Positions 12,521 through 24,526 of a DNA stretch of 64,000 nt are shown here, piece by piece; position 1 is the first letter of the stretch, and each line of letters starts with the position of its first letter. The translations under genes were made by a program, and so were the position numbers. Below the pieces are notes generated by a model that saw only the letters and a program-made list of their open reading frames with translations, was not told the origin of the DNA and ran no database searches. The stretch comes from Siphonodentalium dalli (taxonomy: Eukaryota; Mollusca; Scaphopoda; Gadilida; Siphonodentaliidae): NCBI GenBank assembly GCA_032622095.1, contig CP136069.1, positions 49,150,760-49,214,759 on the forward strand. The letters are read 5' to 3'.

Positions 12521-12833
12521 GTTGTTCGTAAATACTTAGAATGGTACCACTAATGGTACCCCAATATAAACTCCAAGTAACACAGCATGTGTCGCGCGCG
12601 ATGCACACGGTGCCACGTTTATTGTTATTAGATAGGCAAATAACGAGTTGACATAACCGGGTGGTCTCGATTAGAAACTAGGGGGGGGGGCATAGGGGCG
12701 AACTCATTAGTACAGTTTGTGCCTAGTGTGGCGCTCTAGAGCGCTTATGGGGTAGTCTGGTAACGTGCTCTTATGCGCTTATAGGGATATGTTGCGAGGC
12801 GTCCACATGCGCTTATGGGGAGTAAAGAGTTAA

Positions 12834-13060
12834 ATTCATTTTATTTTGTTTACTTTTTTTTTTTAGATTGAATTCTGATTGAACAACTCTGCTGTTGAAC
12901 ACAAAAACAGTGTTTTTATTTTAAATTAAAAAAAAACATTATTTTTCTTGGTTTTTAATTTTCCTTTTAGTTGTTTAGATTGAAACATAATTTTTTTTTT
13001 TAATTAAAATTTAATTTGTTTTAAAAAAATAATTAAAAAATAAGGCCGTTGTAACATCTG
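12834..13060. repeat. AT-rich low-complexity stretch
   Basis: Mostly runs of A and T with short inverted A/T tracts, directly outside the right end of the piggyBac element. Nothing else is seen in it. The corresponding stretch in copy 2 is 23052-23270, with different homopolymer lengths. Confidence 0.5.
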
Positions 13061-13656
13061 CCGGGGTACCCCGAGGCACCACACCAAATTTGGTTGATAT
13101 CGGTCAAGGGCTCTAGAAGAAAAATCGCGAACAGACCAGAACAGACATCCCTGAATTCTTTAATAGAACACACATTCGTTTTGCCGTTAAATGTGAAAAT
13201 TATGACAAGTGTCATACTAAATGAAAAACATTGTAATAATCACGGATAAATTTATAACATCATGGCGCAAATATTAATCTCAATATATTGTGATTTGACA
13301 AGTAAAAAGTTGTTTGAATATAGCCAATATAACACTGAATGTATGCATGGATATCAAAATTAGGGTGAATAAAGATGGCAGCAAAATGTTCAATGCAGCC
13401 ATTGGCCTGTACAGTCGCTGATTGGTCGAAAATATCTAATAATTATTTGATTGACAGCTGTGGAAAGGTCCATTTGGATAGCTGACTTCCTGACAACATT
13501 CGAGGAACCCTGTCAAGAACTGGGGGGGGGGGGGGGCATTTATATATGTAGGCTGTTCCAATATATTAGAAAGTCGATTACCGCTGAGATGAATTTTAAT
13601 GGAGATAAGTCTCTTTATTTTTCAACCTGACACTTAGTATTGAAAAAGTTCCGGGG

Positions 13657-14468
13657 GGTGGTCAATATGACTAACTTATGTTAGTCAAAAGTTTGTCCAT
13701 AGGATATGCCTAACTTTAGTCATAATGCAGAAAATTATGTAAACTGATCGCATTCGTTCATTTATATATCTAACATAATTGCGATGCAATGAAAATAAAA
13801 CATTAAGCAATGCATATTAAAGGCACGGGCGGCGTTCGTTGCAGAAATATTTATATTTGTTCAAATCGCCATCAACAGAAGGAACACCAAAATATATACA
13901 TTCCCGCTCATATGCCAAACATAATCAGCGCGTAAATAGTATATTGTCGACAAGACGTACGATGGTCATCGTGTTACAGCAGTTGTGCTTCTGTTTACAT
14001 AACACAGCGAAATTATATTGGTTAATCATACAAAAATGATTTATTATTTCCATATCAGGAAAACAGTAACAAACTCTTTATGTTTACCATATCCGGATCT
14101 AAACAAAAGCCATGAAACGTAACATGTTTTGCTTTTGTTTACATAACAAAGGGGGGGGAAATTGACAATAACATACTGTTTATACCATATTTCTGATTGG
14201 CATAAGAACAAAGTCTCTCTATATCTTACTATTCCTTCTGTTTATGACGGTTTTTGACCGAGGTGAATATTTTAACAGCATACCCACCGCCAACGCCGCC
14301 CGTATCTTTAAACAGTATTTAAGGCAGTGTTTTAATTACAGTTATTCGTTTAACTTAGTCACTCTTTCTAAGGCCAGAGTTAGTCATCGTGACTCGCTGA
14401 AATGTGTGGGTTAGTCGGAGTGATTCCAATTGCTTGTGACAAACCCTAACTTAGTCAAATTGACCTGA
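13657..14468. mobile_element. TTAGTCA-rich element interrupted by an M1 MITE
   Basis: The left part (13657-13735) contains GTCAATATGACTAACTTATG and GTTAGTC; the right part (14340-14468) has several more TTAGTCA/TGACTAA words and ends CTAACTTAGTCAAATTGACC. The M1 MITE at 13817-14311 lies between them. A related uninterrupted element is at 39690-39965. Both begin and end with inverted TTAGTCA/TGACTAA words, so a small non-autonomous transposon is likely. Confidence 0.5.
13817..14311. mobile_element. TTAA-bounded MITE, family M1, second member
   Basis: It starts TTAAAGGCACGGGCGGCG and ends CGCCGCCCGTATCTTTAA. The body is homologous to 10103-10598 with clear divergence, so the two are separate old insertions, not recent copies. 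It is inserted in a TTAGTCA-rich element. Confidence 0.7.
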
Positions 14469-17400
14469 ATTGTTTATCAGTATTTGTTACATTCCTATGT
14501 GTGATTTACCTTGATTTCTCGAGTCATTATAAACGATAATTTCATTAGTGAATTATATCACTTTAAATAGCGCGCTATGTATTCATACGCGCTGTCGAAA
14601 TGCATGCGTCATGGGTATAATGGCGGTATTATTCGGATGTATGGTAAACCGGATGTTTATAGTGGAATATAACATAAACAAAATAATCACTTGATTGAAC
14701 CGGTGACGTGAAATAATTCATTCGAGGCAGGGACTAGTGTGTAAAACACATGTTTGTACATTGATCCTTCGGCACACCATACATGCCACATCTCTCATCA
14801 TATCGTGACCAAACTTCATATGGATCTTCGGGGTGACCTCTAGATGTGAGCCTCCTATTTTCATCGAAAATGTTTTTTTTAAATATGACCGCCAGCAGCC
14901 ATATTGGCTTTTAAATTTGAATCCATCGGCACACCCATCGCACATTTATTGGAGAATTGATTTTTAGAGTCACCTCTAGATTGGAGCTATCGAATTTGAA
15001 CAATTTTCGACGAAAAACATGCCGCTGGCAGCCATGTTGCAATTTTACTCTTTGCATGACTATTCATTGCTTGCTCGGGAAAAAAATTAACTTCTTCCCA
15101 AGTTGAGCTACAGTGTCATTGACACTTTCTTTTAAAAAAGGTATTATAAAACAAAATGTGTTGTTGTTGTTGTAATGATTGTGGTCCGAAAGAGGTAGAT
15201 ATTCTTTAACAAACAAACAAAAACATCATCATTATGTATCACTGAACATATGTCTAAATGTGTGCTATAGTAAATAATTGGCATTCACACCAGGTTCACA
15301 CTGTCATTAATTGTCGTCTCTTAGTCGGACCGGAAACTGCTGGTCAAAGATCACTCACGCCCGTTCAAAATAGAAAATGGAAAATCCAAGGTTGAGAAGC
15401 CAATTTATAAACATTTGATTATGTTGAGTAACTTCATATTTATCTTGATATTGATCTATCAGACGAGAGCTATCAAATATTTTTTTAATTTTATAGGAAA
15501 AAATGGTCGCCAGCGGCCATATTGCATTTACGTTATATGTTATAGCGTCATGTCGATATCTAGTATTACTTAGAAATTTCACCTTTCCAGATTCATAATT
15601 GCTCCATTGACTGTAACAGATGGAATTATTCCCCTCTTCGGATAGAGTGTCACTGAAACTTTATTTTGTCAGACTGTCTGTATAGTCACTGATTATATAT
15701 GGCAATAATCTGTAATAAGATGTAGCACTATTTTATTTTATATTTACATGCAGTGCTGTTTTTATACAACAATTATAATCCCCCTAGATCATCATGTGAT
15801 CGACCATACATCGCGCGAGGACCTGGTTGAATTAAGGGGGGTTTTATGGATAACTTTTGTCCTCAAGCTAGATTATACTTATGACATTTAATGGCATGTT
15901 TCTAACGTGGAGGGTTAGCTATACTTGAGACACCACCACTCTTCAATTCACACCAAGTTTTCAGCTGTCATATTCGGATATTATAACCCATAGCCATGAT
16001 ATATGGTTTATTTTGTGTATACTAGTAATATTGCTATTTCCAGTACCTTTATATACCAGTACTGTGTATAACAATGCATATAAATTAATCCATGTATACA
16101 TGTATATTGATTCAACGGATTCAGTGGTTTTGTCCATCAGTCTATCAAATTTGCGGGGAAAACATGGCCACAAGCAGTACACCCTACTAAATTTCGAATT
16201 TGAATCAATTGGCGCACCCTGCAGCCAGCTTTTATTGGAGAACTTTTTCTCATGTGGATATTTTGGGTCACCGCTAGATGTGAGCCATATTTTGTTCTCA
16301 AACTGTCCTTGTGAAGACATCACTGCCAGCGGTGATCTTGAATTTTACTATTTTTATGGCTAAATAATTTGGTTGATCCTACAGACGACACCCCTTGTCC
16401 GATCGTCACCAGATTCCACAATGATCTTCTGGATAACCAGGGTGAGAGAAATCTAATTTTCCCGAATTTCGTTAAAAAACATTACCACAGGCAGCAATTT
16501 GGTATATTACTGTTTGGTCCTCTTTTGCATGACTGAATTGTTTAGCAACTGTACAGACATATCCCTCATCTGATAGTCACCAAACTTCATATTGATCTTC
16601 GGGCTGACCACTAGATGGGAGCTATCGAATGCTTTGAATTTTTTTGGAAAACATTGTCGCCAGCAGTCATCTTCTATTTTGGTTTATATATACATGTATA
16701 TCTCTTCATTCGGATAGCCAGTATTACGTAGGTACTTCAACTTTCCGCATTCCTGTCATCATTTGAAATATAAAAATTGACCTGATACATGCACCCTTCA
16801 AAATTTATTTCGTCGTATCTATTTTAAAGAACCCGTATGATAATATTGATAGATATATTTGTCAAACATTTCTTTGTACAATATACAGGTATTTAGTTTG
16901 TAACTAAATCTAGAAATATATAATAGTAGCTGGTGGACCCGACTTCGTCCGGGATGTTCCCCTCTGATTTTCGGAGAATTGCGCGATTTAACCTTGAATT
17001 GACCATTTTAAAGGTGAACGTCATGTCGGGTCACGATTTGACCTTTCCAAAACACTCCCCGGACAAAAGTCACGACAAAAGTACCCGTCGAAATCCGCCC
17101 GGCTTTACCCGATTTGACCTTGAATTGACAATTTTGAATGTCAAGATCAGGTCAGGGTCATGATTTGACCCACCCGAAACACTCCTGGGACAAAAGTAAC
17201 AGTAGGTATTAAATTTCGTTGAAATACTTCCGTTTTACCAGATTTGACCTTGAATTGATCTTTTTGAATGTCAAAATCATGTCGGGATCAAGATTTGACC
17301 CGTCCAAAATACTCCCTGGAAATAATTTCCCCTAGGTATCAAATTTCGTCAAATCTGTCCGGCAGTGTTCCCGGCCATAGCTAACAGACAAACAGACAGA

Positions 17401-20337
17401 CTGACAGACAAATGTCCAAAATATATATTAAACTAGCTGATGTACTCGACTTCGTTCCGGCTATTTAGGGATTTGTTTGTGATCGCCTCCATCTGGACAG
17501 TACCCAGTATATACAGCGTCTGGCCAAACTATTGTTCAATTGGTCCAGAAACACGCCTATATCAACACGTTCGAGAACATGGTCCGACGTGAAATTGGAC
17601 CCGTCCATATTGCTCCCGGGATCGAAGTAGTCCTACACACAATTTTTTAGTCGGATCGGTCAAGGTCCAGAAACATGCCTATGAGCGAGGTCAAGTTGAC
17701 ACGTTAAATAATAAATCCGAGTCGGATCAGTCGAGAGGTGTTAGAGTCTATAACACATACAGACATGCATTCATGCATACACACATACATACAGACAGGT
17801 GTTCCAAAATGTATAATCGATAGCTCCAACAATTCTATGGTAGATAGTTCACGGCCGACCTGATGCATGCATCTTAGTTTTCTTGTATTCAATTTGTGCT
17901 GAGTTATATAGTGTTGATTGTGAAATAAACATGTGTGATAATGATGGTTGAACATGTTTGTCAACATGAAAAGAAAAAATTAAAGTGAAACTATATTTAT
18001 TCTTAATGGTGTGTGTACGTCCTCTTCCTCTTTGACGGGAAATAATCGGGCATCTGTTTTTGTCGGGGACTATTTTGCCTCGGATTTTAGTCGCCCAGGG
18101 ACTATTCCGGGAACATTGTCGGCTTTACATGCATTTTGAAATATAGGGGCATTAAGTAGAAAGGCTATACGTATTTGCTTGGCACCGTATCGTGGTTAAG
18201 ACACTGGTGCAGGATAATTATTCATTGCGTTTTATATGTTAGACCAATGGAGCTTTCCATAGAGGTCACACCCATATCGGTAGTACCACCCACTGGTAAT
18301 AAGATAATCCATATAAATATTGTCTGTTACCCGAGATCGACTTCCGAAGTGAACAGAACATCACTTGTCCTTATGTTACGTATAGCTGAAACAGACTCAT
18401 GTATATGATTCGTGCACATTTGATCTTTTAAACAGTTTGATTTTTTTTTTTATAAATATTATTTAACTCTTTAGTTCCCACACTAGCTGTATAAGCCACC
18501 CCTTCATCTCCCTGCAGCTATAACATAATACCGACGGTGTGTTCCCGGGCATATATCAAGTACCAGACGCTATTTCCCCATAAGTTTTGGCTTGTCAGAA
18601 AGTATCCCGTTGCTCCATAAATGGTGGTAAACCTGTTACTGTGTTGACGCAGTGAAGGTAAGCTGTTGGAGTGACAGCTCCAACTGGGGATAATGACCGT
18701 AAGCCGTGACGTGTGAGAAAAATCGACACCTGTGTATAAGAGCCCTGGGCAAGCAAGTATCTTCGACATTTCTGTTGGGATTAGTTCAATATCAGTATAT
18801 CAAACTATATGTATTGTGCGTTTCGTCAGCTCTGAAATGTTGCTTTTAATATTCCATACAAAATGTCATCATTTACTCAGATTACATGACCACGACGTGT
18901 TTGCACACGAATGTCACATTGTGACAATAAAATATGTCTTATACAAATGATCCTTGTTCAGGATTTAGACTCGTCTTATTTTGGAAAAAGTCACCAACTC
19001 CCAAAAGTATTTTGTAAACAATTCAAAGCAAATGTGTTTTGTTTTCTTCTAATAATTAATACCAGAAATATCTCATGATATGGCTCAAGGACTAAATTTC
19101 GCGACCAACTTGTCGTCAACGAATCTACATTGTTTCTGGCGATAATGAGTTTCTGTTGCTACTGCCAGAACAAATGTATTTCCGCTGGCGAAAATTGCAG
19201 CTAGTCGGTCGCGAAAATAATCAAATATATTTTTCCGGTATCAATTCAGAACGCTAGATATCCTCTATTTCGTTCAGCCAAAATAACGCGATGTCGCACT
19301 ACGAAATTCAAGTATAAGGTTTTAAAATATATTTTCAGAATAGTGATGTTTGCGATTGTTTATTACTATAAACTAACATGCAAATGTAACATTTAACAGA
19401 AGTAATAATATAGAACATACACATACAATTCAATTATAATTATTATTAATTGGTAATTCGCTGTACATACATAAGTATGTTCCGCTTCTAGAGTGCGTAA
19501 TGCTTACGTGTATATACCGCACGGCTTCTGATTTATTAGCACAAATCAATGGTAATCGTGATGCAGGCTAGATCATAGGTATACGTGTATGTCATTGGTT
19601 TTATGGCGCGTTGTCTAATTACTCAATATCAATTTTGATTTCGACTTCGAAAACACCTATTATATAACACGTCGTGCTTGGAAGTGCATCTTCGTGCAAA
19701 CACTGTATGGCATCACCATTTAAAATTTAGCATTATAAAATATAAGAGAAATTTGAAACAATCCATATACAGGTATATAGGTGTACGAATACACACTATT
19801 TTATCACATACGTCAGAAACACCAGAAACATATACCAACATTATCAGAAAAAGGACCGCAAAGTGTACACATTGTACTGATATAGATCTTTCCTTTTACT
19901 CAAAAACCAAACATGTTTGAGAAAATAGTTTGTGAACTCTTTCGATCAAGCAAATTGTAACATAACGTCCGACTGAAACATGCATGTAACACCAGCCATT
20001 GATGTTAAGCGGTTTGAAACAATAATACATAACTGTAGCTGAGCTGTCGTGTGTCCACCCCTGGTCTGGTGGGCATGCTAATATACTATGATGCCGGTGG
20101 TCATGTTGAATTGATATGATGCGGGTAGGGCAAACTGATTCCGTTACGAAAAAGTACCGTTATTTTTCTAAAGTTGTAATTTTCACGGTGATTGGATAAC
20201 TAGAGCGATTTGATAAAACAAAAACATTCAAGAACATATATATTTTTGAAAAATATAATAATAACTGCGCTGGTGTTTCTAAAACGACGCAAATTGCGAT
20301 CTTGGTTATAGTCGATTTTCAACTAATGCAACCATTA

Positions 20338-20833
20338 TTAAAGTCACGGGCGACATCCGTTGCAGAAATATTTATATTTGTTCAAATCGGCATCAACAGA
20401 ATGAACGCCAACATACATGTATATACAGTTCAACTCATATGCCAAACATAATCAGCGCGTAAATAGTGTATTGTCGTCAAGACGTACAATGGTGTACGTA
20501 AATAATATAACAGACCGAAATTATATTGGTTATTCATACAAAAATGATATAAACGCTCTTTATTATTTCCATATCAGGAAAACAGTAACAAACAACGCGC
20601 TTTATGTGTGTCATATTCAGATCTAAACAAAAGCAATGAAACGTAATTTTTTTGCTTTTGTTTACATAACAAAGGGGAACAAATTGACAATAACATACTA
20701 TTTATGCCATATTTCTGATTGGTATAAGAACAAGGTCTGTCCATATCTTACTATTCCTTATGTTTATGGTGGTTTTTCAAGGATATGAATGTTTTAACAC
20801 CATACCCACCGCGAACACCGCCCGTATCTTTAA
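20338..20833. mobile_element. TTAA-bounded MITE, family M1 (in piggyBac copy 2)
   Basis: Duplicate of 10103-10598 carried along by the 10.2 kb duplication; the ends TTAAAGTCACGGGCG and CGCCCGTATCTTTAA are intact. Confidence 0.7.
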
Positions 20834-21082
20834 AAATATTTCGCAATAAATTTGTTTTTGAATGTTATAATTTGGTTTGAAATTATAACTGAGTCAAATC
20901 GTGCAATTCACCAAATTTGAAATTATATCATGAAATGTGTTGCGTGAACAATTAATATAATTGGATAGTTTGAATGTTAACTGAGTATAGCAATATACAG
21001 TCGATACACATTGGGTTCTCTGTGATGTCCATGCATGCACTATATATCTCATAACCATAATCCAGTTAATTGTTCGGAACGT

Positions 21083-21242
21083 TCAACTACAACGATACTT
21101 GAAATGGCAACCGTCCTTACATAGATGAACATTGGAGAGTTTGCAACCAAATACAGTTTCTTTTCTTTCTTTTGAGTTCAGATGAACTCGACATCGGTTC
21201 TTGTGTCCCATGTGTGTCTGGTGATCTATTGAGGGCACGTGG
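21083..21242 (-). pseudogene. Detached C-terminal cysteine-rich domain of the piggyBac transposase
   Basis: Downstream of the TAG, a shifted frame encodes HKNRCRVHLNSKERKE and on to CKDGCHFKYRCS, the Cys/His module that in piggyBac proteins binds the terminal repeats. In copy 1 the same module is in frame with the transposase after a single TAG. Here a 23 bp deletion near 21218 shifts it. A frame starting inside the transposase (at 21280) would give a 65-residue protein with this module, but there is no sign that it is used. Confidence 0.75.
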
Positions 21243-22733
21243 CTATTGTGCTTTGCGTTTTCTAGAAGAATATCCTGCAATCAGTTGATGAGCCAGTTCA
21301 ATCCTAAAATCCATACGAGTGAACACCTTCTTAGAATTATGTCTCTTTGATGTTTCTTTGAACAAGATGAAACTGTTAACTATTGATGAATTGGCGACCA
21401 ACCAGAAGATGTATTTCCATGCTTTTTTCCCTTCGCGACCGAGGAGATACGTCATCCTCAACTGATCATGTTTGTCAACACCATGCATGTACTTGTTGTA
21501 CATGAATATGCTCATCGACTGAGTCACTTCAAGAATTGTTTTTCCCTGGCGCCGATTAGCCATGATATCTGTCGTTGGGTCAGTCATCGTGTTAAGGATG
21601 AACACTTGTTTCTTGTCCTGCCATACCGTTGCCGTGAGAAATTCGCCATCCTGCCTAGTTTTATAGTCACCTCGATTCATGTTCTTCAGTCGCTGTAAAT
21701 CCTTCGGGAATCCTTTCCTGTTCTGCCTAACGGTGCCACACGAGTAAAACCCATCGTTTAGTAAGTCCTGCATGAGGTGCACACTCGTAAAATAGTTATC
21801 AAAGAACAAACAGTAATTTTTGTCACACAAATCCGATGACAATGACGTAACCACATCATACCCGAGACCTTTTCCAGACGGTTTGGAATAATGCTTTCCG
21901 AGGTATACTTCAAAGTTTAACAGGTAGGCATTGGTGGCATCGCACATCATCCATATTTTGATCCCTCGTTTTATTGGTTTTGCCGGCATGTATTGCTTGT
22001 AGGAGAGACGTCCCGTCCATTTTATCATTCCTTCGTCGACAGATATATATTGCGAAGGCAAGTAACACGATTTCAATGTTGTTAGTGATGAGTCGATGAT
22101 GTCGCGAACCTTATATAGTGGATCGTACGAATCTGTCCCTTTAGCAGGTTCGCTCTCTCGGTCACTGACGTGGAAGTATTCTGTGAATTTTTCTAATCTG
22201 CGCCGATTCATAATTTTGCTGATGCCGGCGTTTCCGATGAACTCATCATGTGACCAGTACTGCTTGTATGATGGAAGGTCATTCACACCCATCATGATGT
22301 TCATACCGATGTACGCACGAAGTTCTAGTTCCGAAATATCAGTCCAGTATTTATCAGTCTCGCCCTTTTCTTCCATTTTCCACTTGGCATAGTTGTTAGT
22401 ATGCCTGGCTATTTCGGCATACTTCGATGGCGAGAACATAATATTGAAATATTCCAAAGCTGTTGCTGTATCAGTATCGAATTCATCTGGTATAACTGGT
22501 CCTGTCATTTGGGTAAATGGCTGAAGTGATACCTTTCGAAGTTTATTTGACCAGCCAATCGGGTTATTATTCAAGCTCCTATCATGGATGGAGGTCACAT
22601 TGTCGCTGGTAACAGGGGCAGTGTAATCGTCGTCTGAATCTTCTGATGACGAGGAACCGCAATCTCCGCTAAAATCGCTATCATCTCCCATTAACATGTC
22701 GATCACTTGCTGTTTCGAAAATGTTGCAGCCAT
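21243..22733 (-). CDS. piggyBac transposase, 496-codon open frame (lacks in-frame C-terminal domain)
   Basis: A DDE/D transposase of the piggyBac (PGBD) family, which excises and inserts at TTAA. The acidic N-terminus (~15-45, SSSSEDSDDD) is followed by the DDE_Tnp_1_7 core. The three catalytic aspartates are visible: D233 in SVDEGMIKWTGR, D312 in CLFFDNYFTS and D420 in MHGVDKHDQLR. The start ATG at 22731-22733 is followed by MAATFSKQQV; an upstream stretch with two GGTACC words is the probable promoter region. Translation ends at TAG (21243-21245) after RKRKAQ. Remains of the cysteine-rich domain continue to 21083 but in another frame, because 23 bases seen in copy 1 are missing. Its last His is replaced by Arg. 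Catalysis could be intact, but end binding and probably mobility are doubtful. Confidence 0.93.
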   Translation of the reverse strand: MAATFSKQQVIDMLMGDDSDFSGDCGSSSSEDSDDDYTAPVTSDNVTSIHDRSLNNNPIGWSNKLRKVSLQPFTQMTGPVIPDEFDTDTATALEYFNIMFSPSKYAEIARHTNNYAKWKMEEKGETDKYWTDISELELRAYIGMNIMMGVNDLPSYKQYWSHDEFIGNAGISKIMNRRRLEKFTEYFHVSDRESEPAKGTDSYDPLYKVRDIIDSSLTTLKSCYLPSQYISVDEGMIKWTGRLSYKQYMPAKPIKRGIKIWMMCDATNAYLLNFEVYLGKHYSKPSGKGLGYDVVTSLSSDLCDKNYCLFFDNYFTSVHLMQDLLNDGFYSCGTVRQNRKGFPKDLQRLKNMNRGDYKTRQDGEFLTATVWQDKKQVFILNTMTDPTTDIMANRRQGKTILEVTQSMSIFMYNKYMHGVDKHDQLRMTYLLGREGKKAWKYIFWLVANSSIVNSFILFKETSKRHNSKKVFTRMDFRIELAHQLIAGYSSRKRKAQ

Positions 22734-24032
22734 GTTGTTCGTAAATAATTAGAATGGTACCACTAATGGTACCCCAATATAAACTCCAAGTAACACAGCA
22801 TGTGTCGCGCGCGATGCACACGGTGCCACGTTTATTGTTATTAGATAGGCAAACAACGAGTTGACATAACCGGGTGGTCTCGATTAGAAACTAGCGGGGG
22901 GGGGGGGGCATATGGGCGAACTCATTAGTACAGTTTGTGCCTAGTGTGGCGCTCTAGAGCGCTTATGGGGAAGTCTGGTAACGCGCTCTTATGCGCTTAT
23001 AGGGATATGTTGCGAGGCGTCCACATGCGCTTATGGGGAGTAAAGAGTTAAATTCATTTTATTTTGTTTACTCTTTTTTTTAGATTGAATTCTGATTGAA
23101 CAACTCTGCTGTTGAACAAAAAAACAGTGTTTTTATTTTAAATTAAAAAAAACCATTATTTTTCTTGGTTTTTAATTTTCCTTTTAGTTGTTTAGATTGA
23201 AACATAAAAAAAAAAAAATAATTAAAATTTAATTTGTTTCAAAAAAATAATTAAAAAATAAGGCCGTTGTAACATCTGCCGGGGTACCCCGAGGCACCAC
23301 ACCAAATTTGGTTGATATCGGTCAAGGGCTCTAGAAGAAAAATCGCGAACAGACCAGAACAGACATCCCTGAATTCTTTAATAGAACACACATTCGTTTT
23401 GCCGTTAAATGTGAAAATTATGACAAGTGTCATACTAAATGAAAAACATTGTAATAATCACGGATAAATTTATAACATCATGGCGCAAATATTAATCTCA
23501 ATATATTGTGATTTGACAAGTAAAAAGTTGTTTGAATATAGCCAATATAACACTGAATGTATGCATGGATATCAAAATTAGGGTGAATAAAGATGGCAGC
23601 AAAATGTTCAATGCAGCCATTGGCCTGTACAGTCGCTGATTGGTCGAAAATATCTAATAATTATTTGATTGACAGCTGTGGAAAGGTCCATTTGGATAGC
23701 TGACTTCCTGACAACATTCGAGGAACCCTGTCAAGAACTGGGGGGGGGGGGGCATTTATATATGTAGGCTGTTCCAATATATTAGAAAGTCGATTACCGC
23801 TGAGATGAATTTTAATGGAGATAAGTCTCTTTATTTTTCAACCTGACACTTAGTATTGAAAAAGTTCCGGGGGGTGGTCAATATGACTAACTTATGTTAG
23901 TCAAAAGTTTGTCCATAGGATATGCCTAACTTTAGTCATAATGCAGAAAATTATGTAAACTGATCGCATTCGTTCATTTATATATCTAACATAATTGCGA
24001 TGCAATGAAAATAAAACATTAAGCAATGCATA

Positions 24033-24526
24033 TTAAAGGCACGGGCGGCGTTCGTTGCAGAAATATTTATATTTGTTCAAATCGCCATCAACAGAAGGAA
24101 CACCAAAATATATACATTCCCGCTCATATGCCAAACATAATCAGCGCGTAAATAGTATATTGTCGACAAGACGTACGATGGTCATCGTGTTACAGCAGTT
24201 GTGCTTCTGTTTACATAACACAGCGAAATTATATTGGTTAATCATACAAAAATGATTTATTATTTTCATATCAGGAAAACAGTAACAAACTCTTTATGTT
24301 TACCATATCCGGATCTAAACAAAAGCCATGAAACGTAACATGTTTTGCTTTTGTTTACATAACAAAGGGGGGAAAATTGACAATAACATACTGTTTATAC
24401 CATATTTCTGATTGGCATAAGAACAAAGTCTCTCTATATCTTACTATTCCTTCTGTTTATTACGGTTTTTGACCGAGGTGAATATTTTAACAGCATACCC
24501 ACCGCCAACGCCGCCCGTATCTTTAA
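24033..24526. mobile_element. TTAA-bounded MITE, family M1 (duplicate of 13817-14311)
   Basis: Ends TTAAAGGCACGGGCGGCG and CGCCGCCCGTATCTTTAA, embedded in the second copy of the TTAGTCA-rich element (~23877-24685). Confidence 0.7.

Larger units (their letters stand above)
8229..12833 (-). mobile_element. piggyBac-family transposon, copy 1 (inactive)
   Basis: Both ends read TTAACTCTTTA followed by (G/C)T(T/C)CCCA, inverted relative to each other: left at 8229-8246, right at 12816-12833. Thus 16 of 18 positions match, with TTAA as the target duplication expected of piggyBac. Near the right end GCGCTTAT(A/G)GGG is repeated three or four times, and CCCCATAAG occurs at 8342-8350 in the left end; these are candidate subterminal transposase-binding repeats. 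The element is ~4.6 kb, longer than usual, partly because a ~496 bp MITE sits inside it at 10103-10598. The left boundary is less certain than the right. Confidence 0.6.
5215..15430. repeat. Copy 1 of a ~10.2 kb tandem duplication
   Basis: The sequence from ACTTCATATTTATC at 5215 to GATTATGTTGAGTA at 15430 is repeated immediately at 15431-25646 with about 98-99% identity by eye. Differences are scattered substitutions, homopolymer length changes and a few indels: ~20 bp absent here and present near 16797-16816, a 4 bp change near 10799, and 23 bp present here near 10979-11001 but absent in copy 2. The unit contains a piggyBac element, two MITE copies and several tandem repeats. Its left end lies inside a dispersed degenerate repeat, and the junction shows only a 2-base overlap (AC). 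Confidence 0.93.
18463..23051 (-). mobile_element. piggyBac-family transposon, copy 2
   Basis: Ends as in copy 1: TTAACTCTTTAGTTCCCA at 18463 and the inverted TGGGGAGTAAAGAGTTAA closing at 23051. The subterminal GCGCTTAT(A/G)GGG repeats lie at ~22968-23036. It contains the long transposase frame on the minus strand and an M1 MITE at 20338-20833. A poly-G run at ~22897-22908 differs in length from copy 1. Confidence 0.6.

Noticed and set aside
13521-13536. Poly-G runs here and at ~12681, ~22897, ~23740, ~54541 and ~61848 as functional G-quadruplex sites
   Set aside because: Single homopolymers of variable length between the duplicated copies are more likely slippage or sequencing error.
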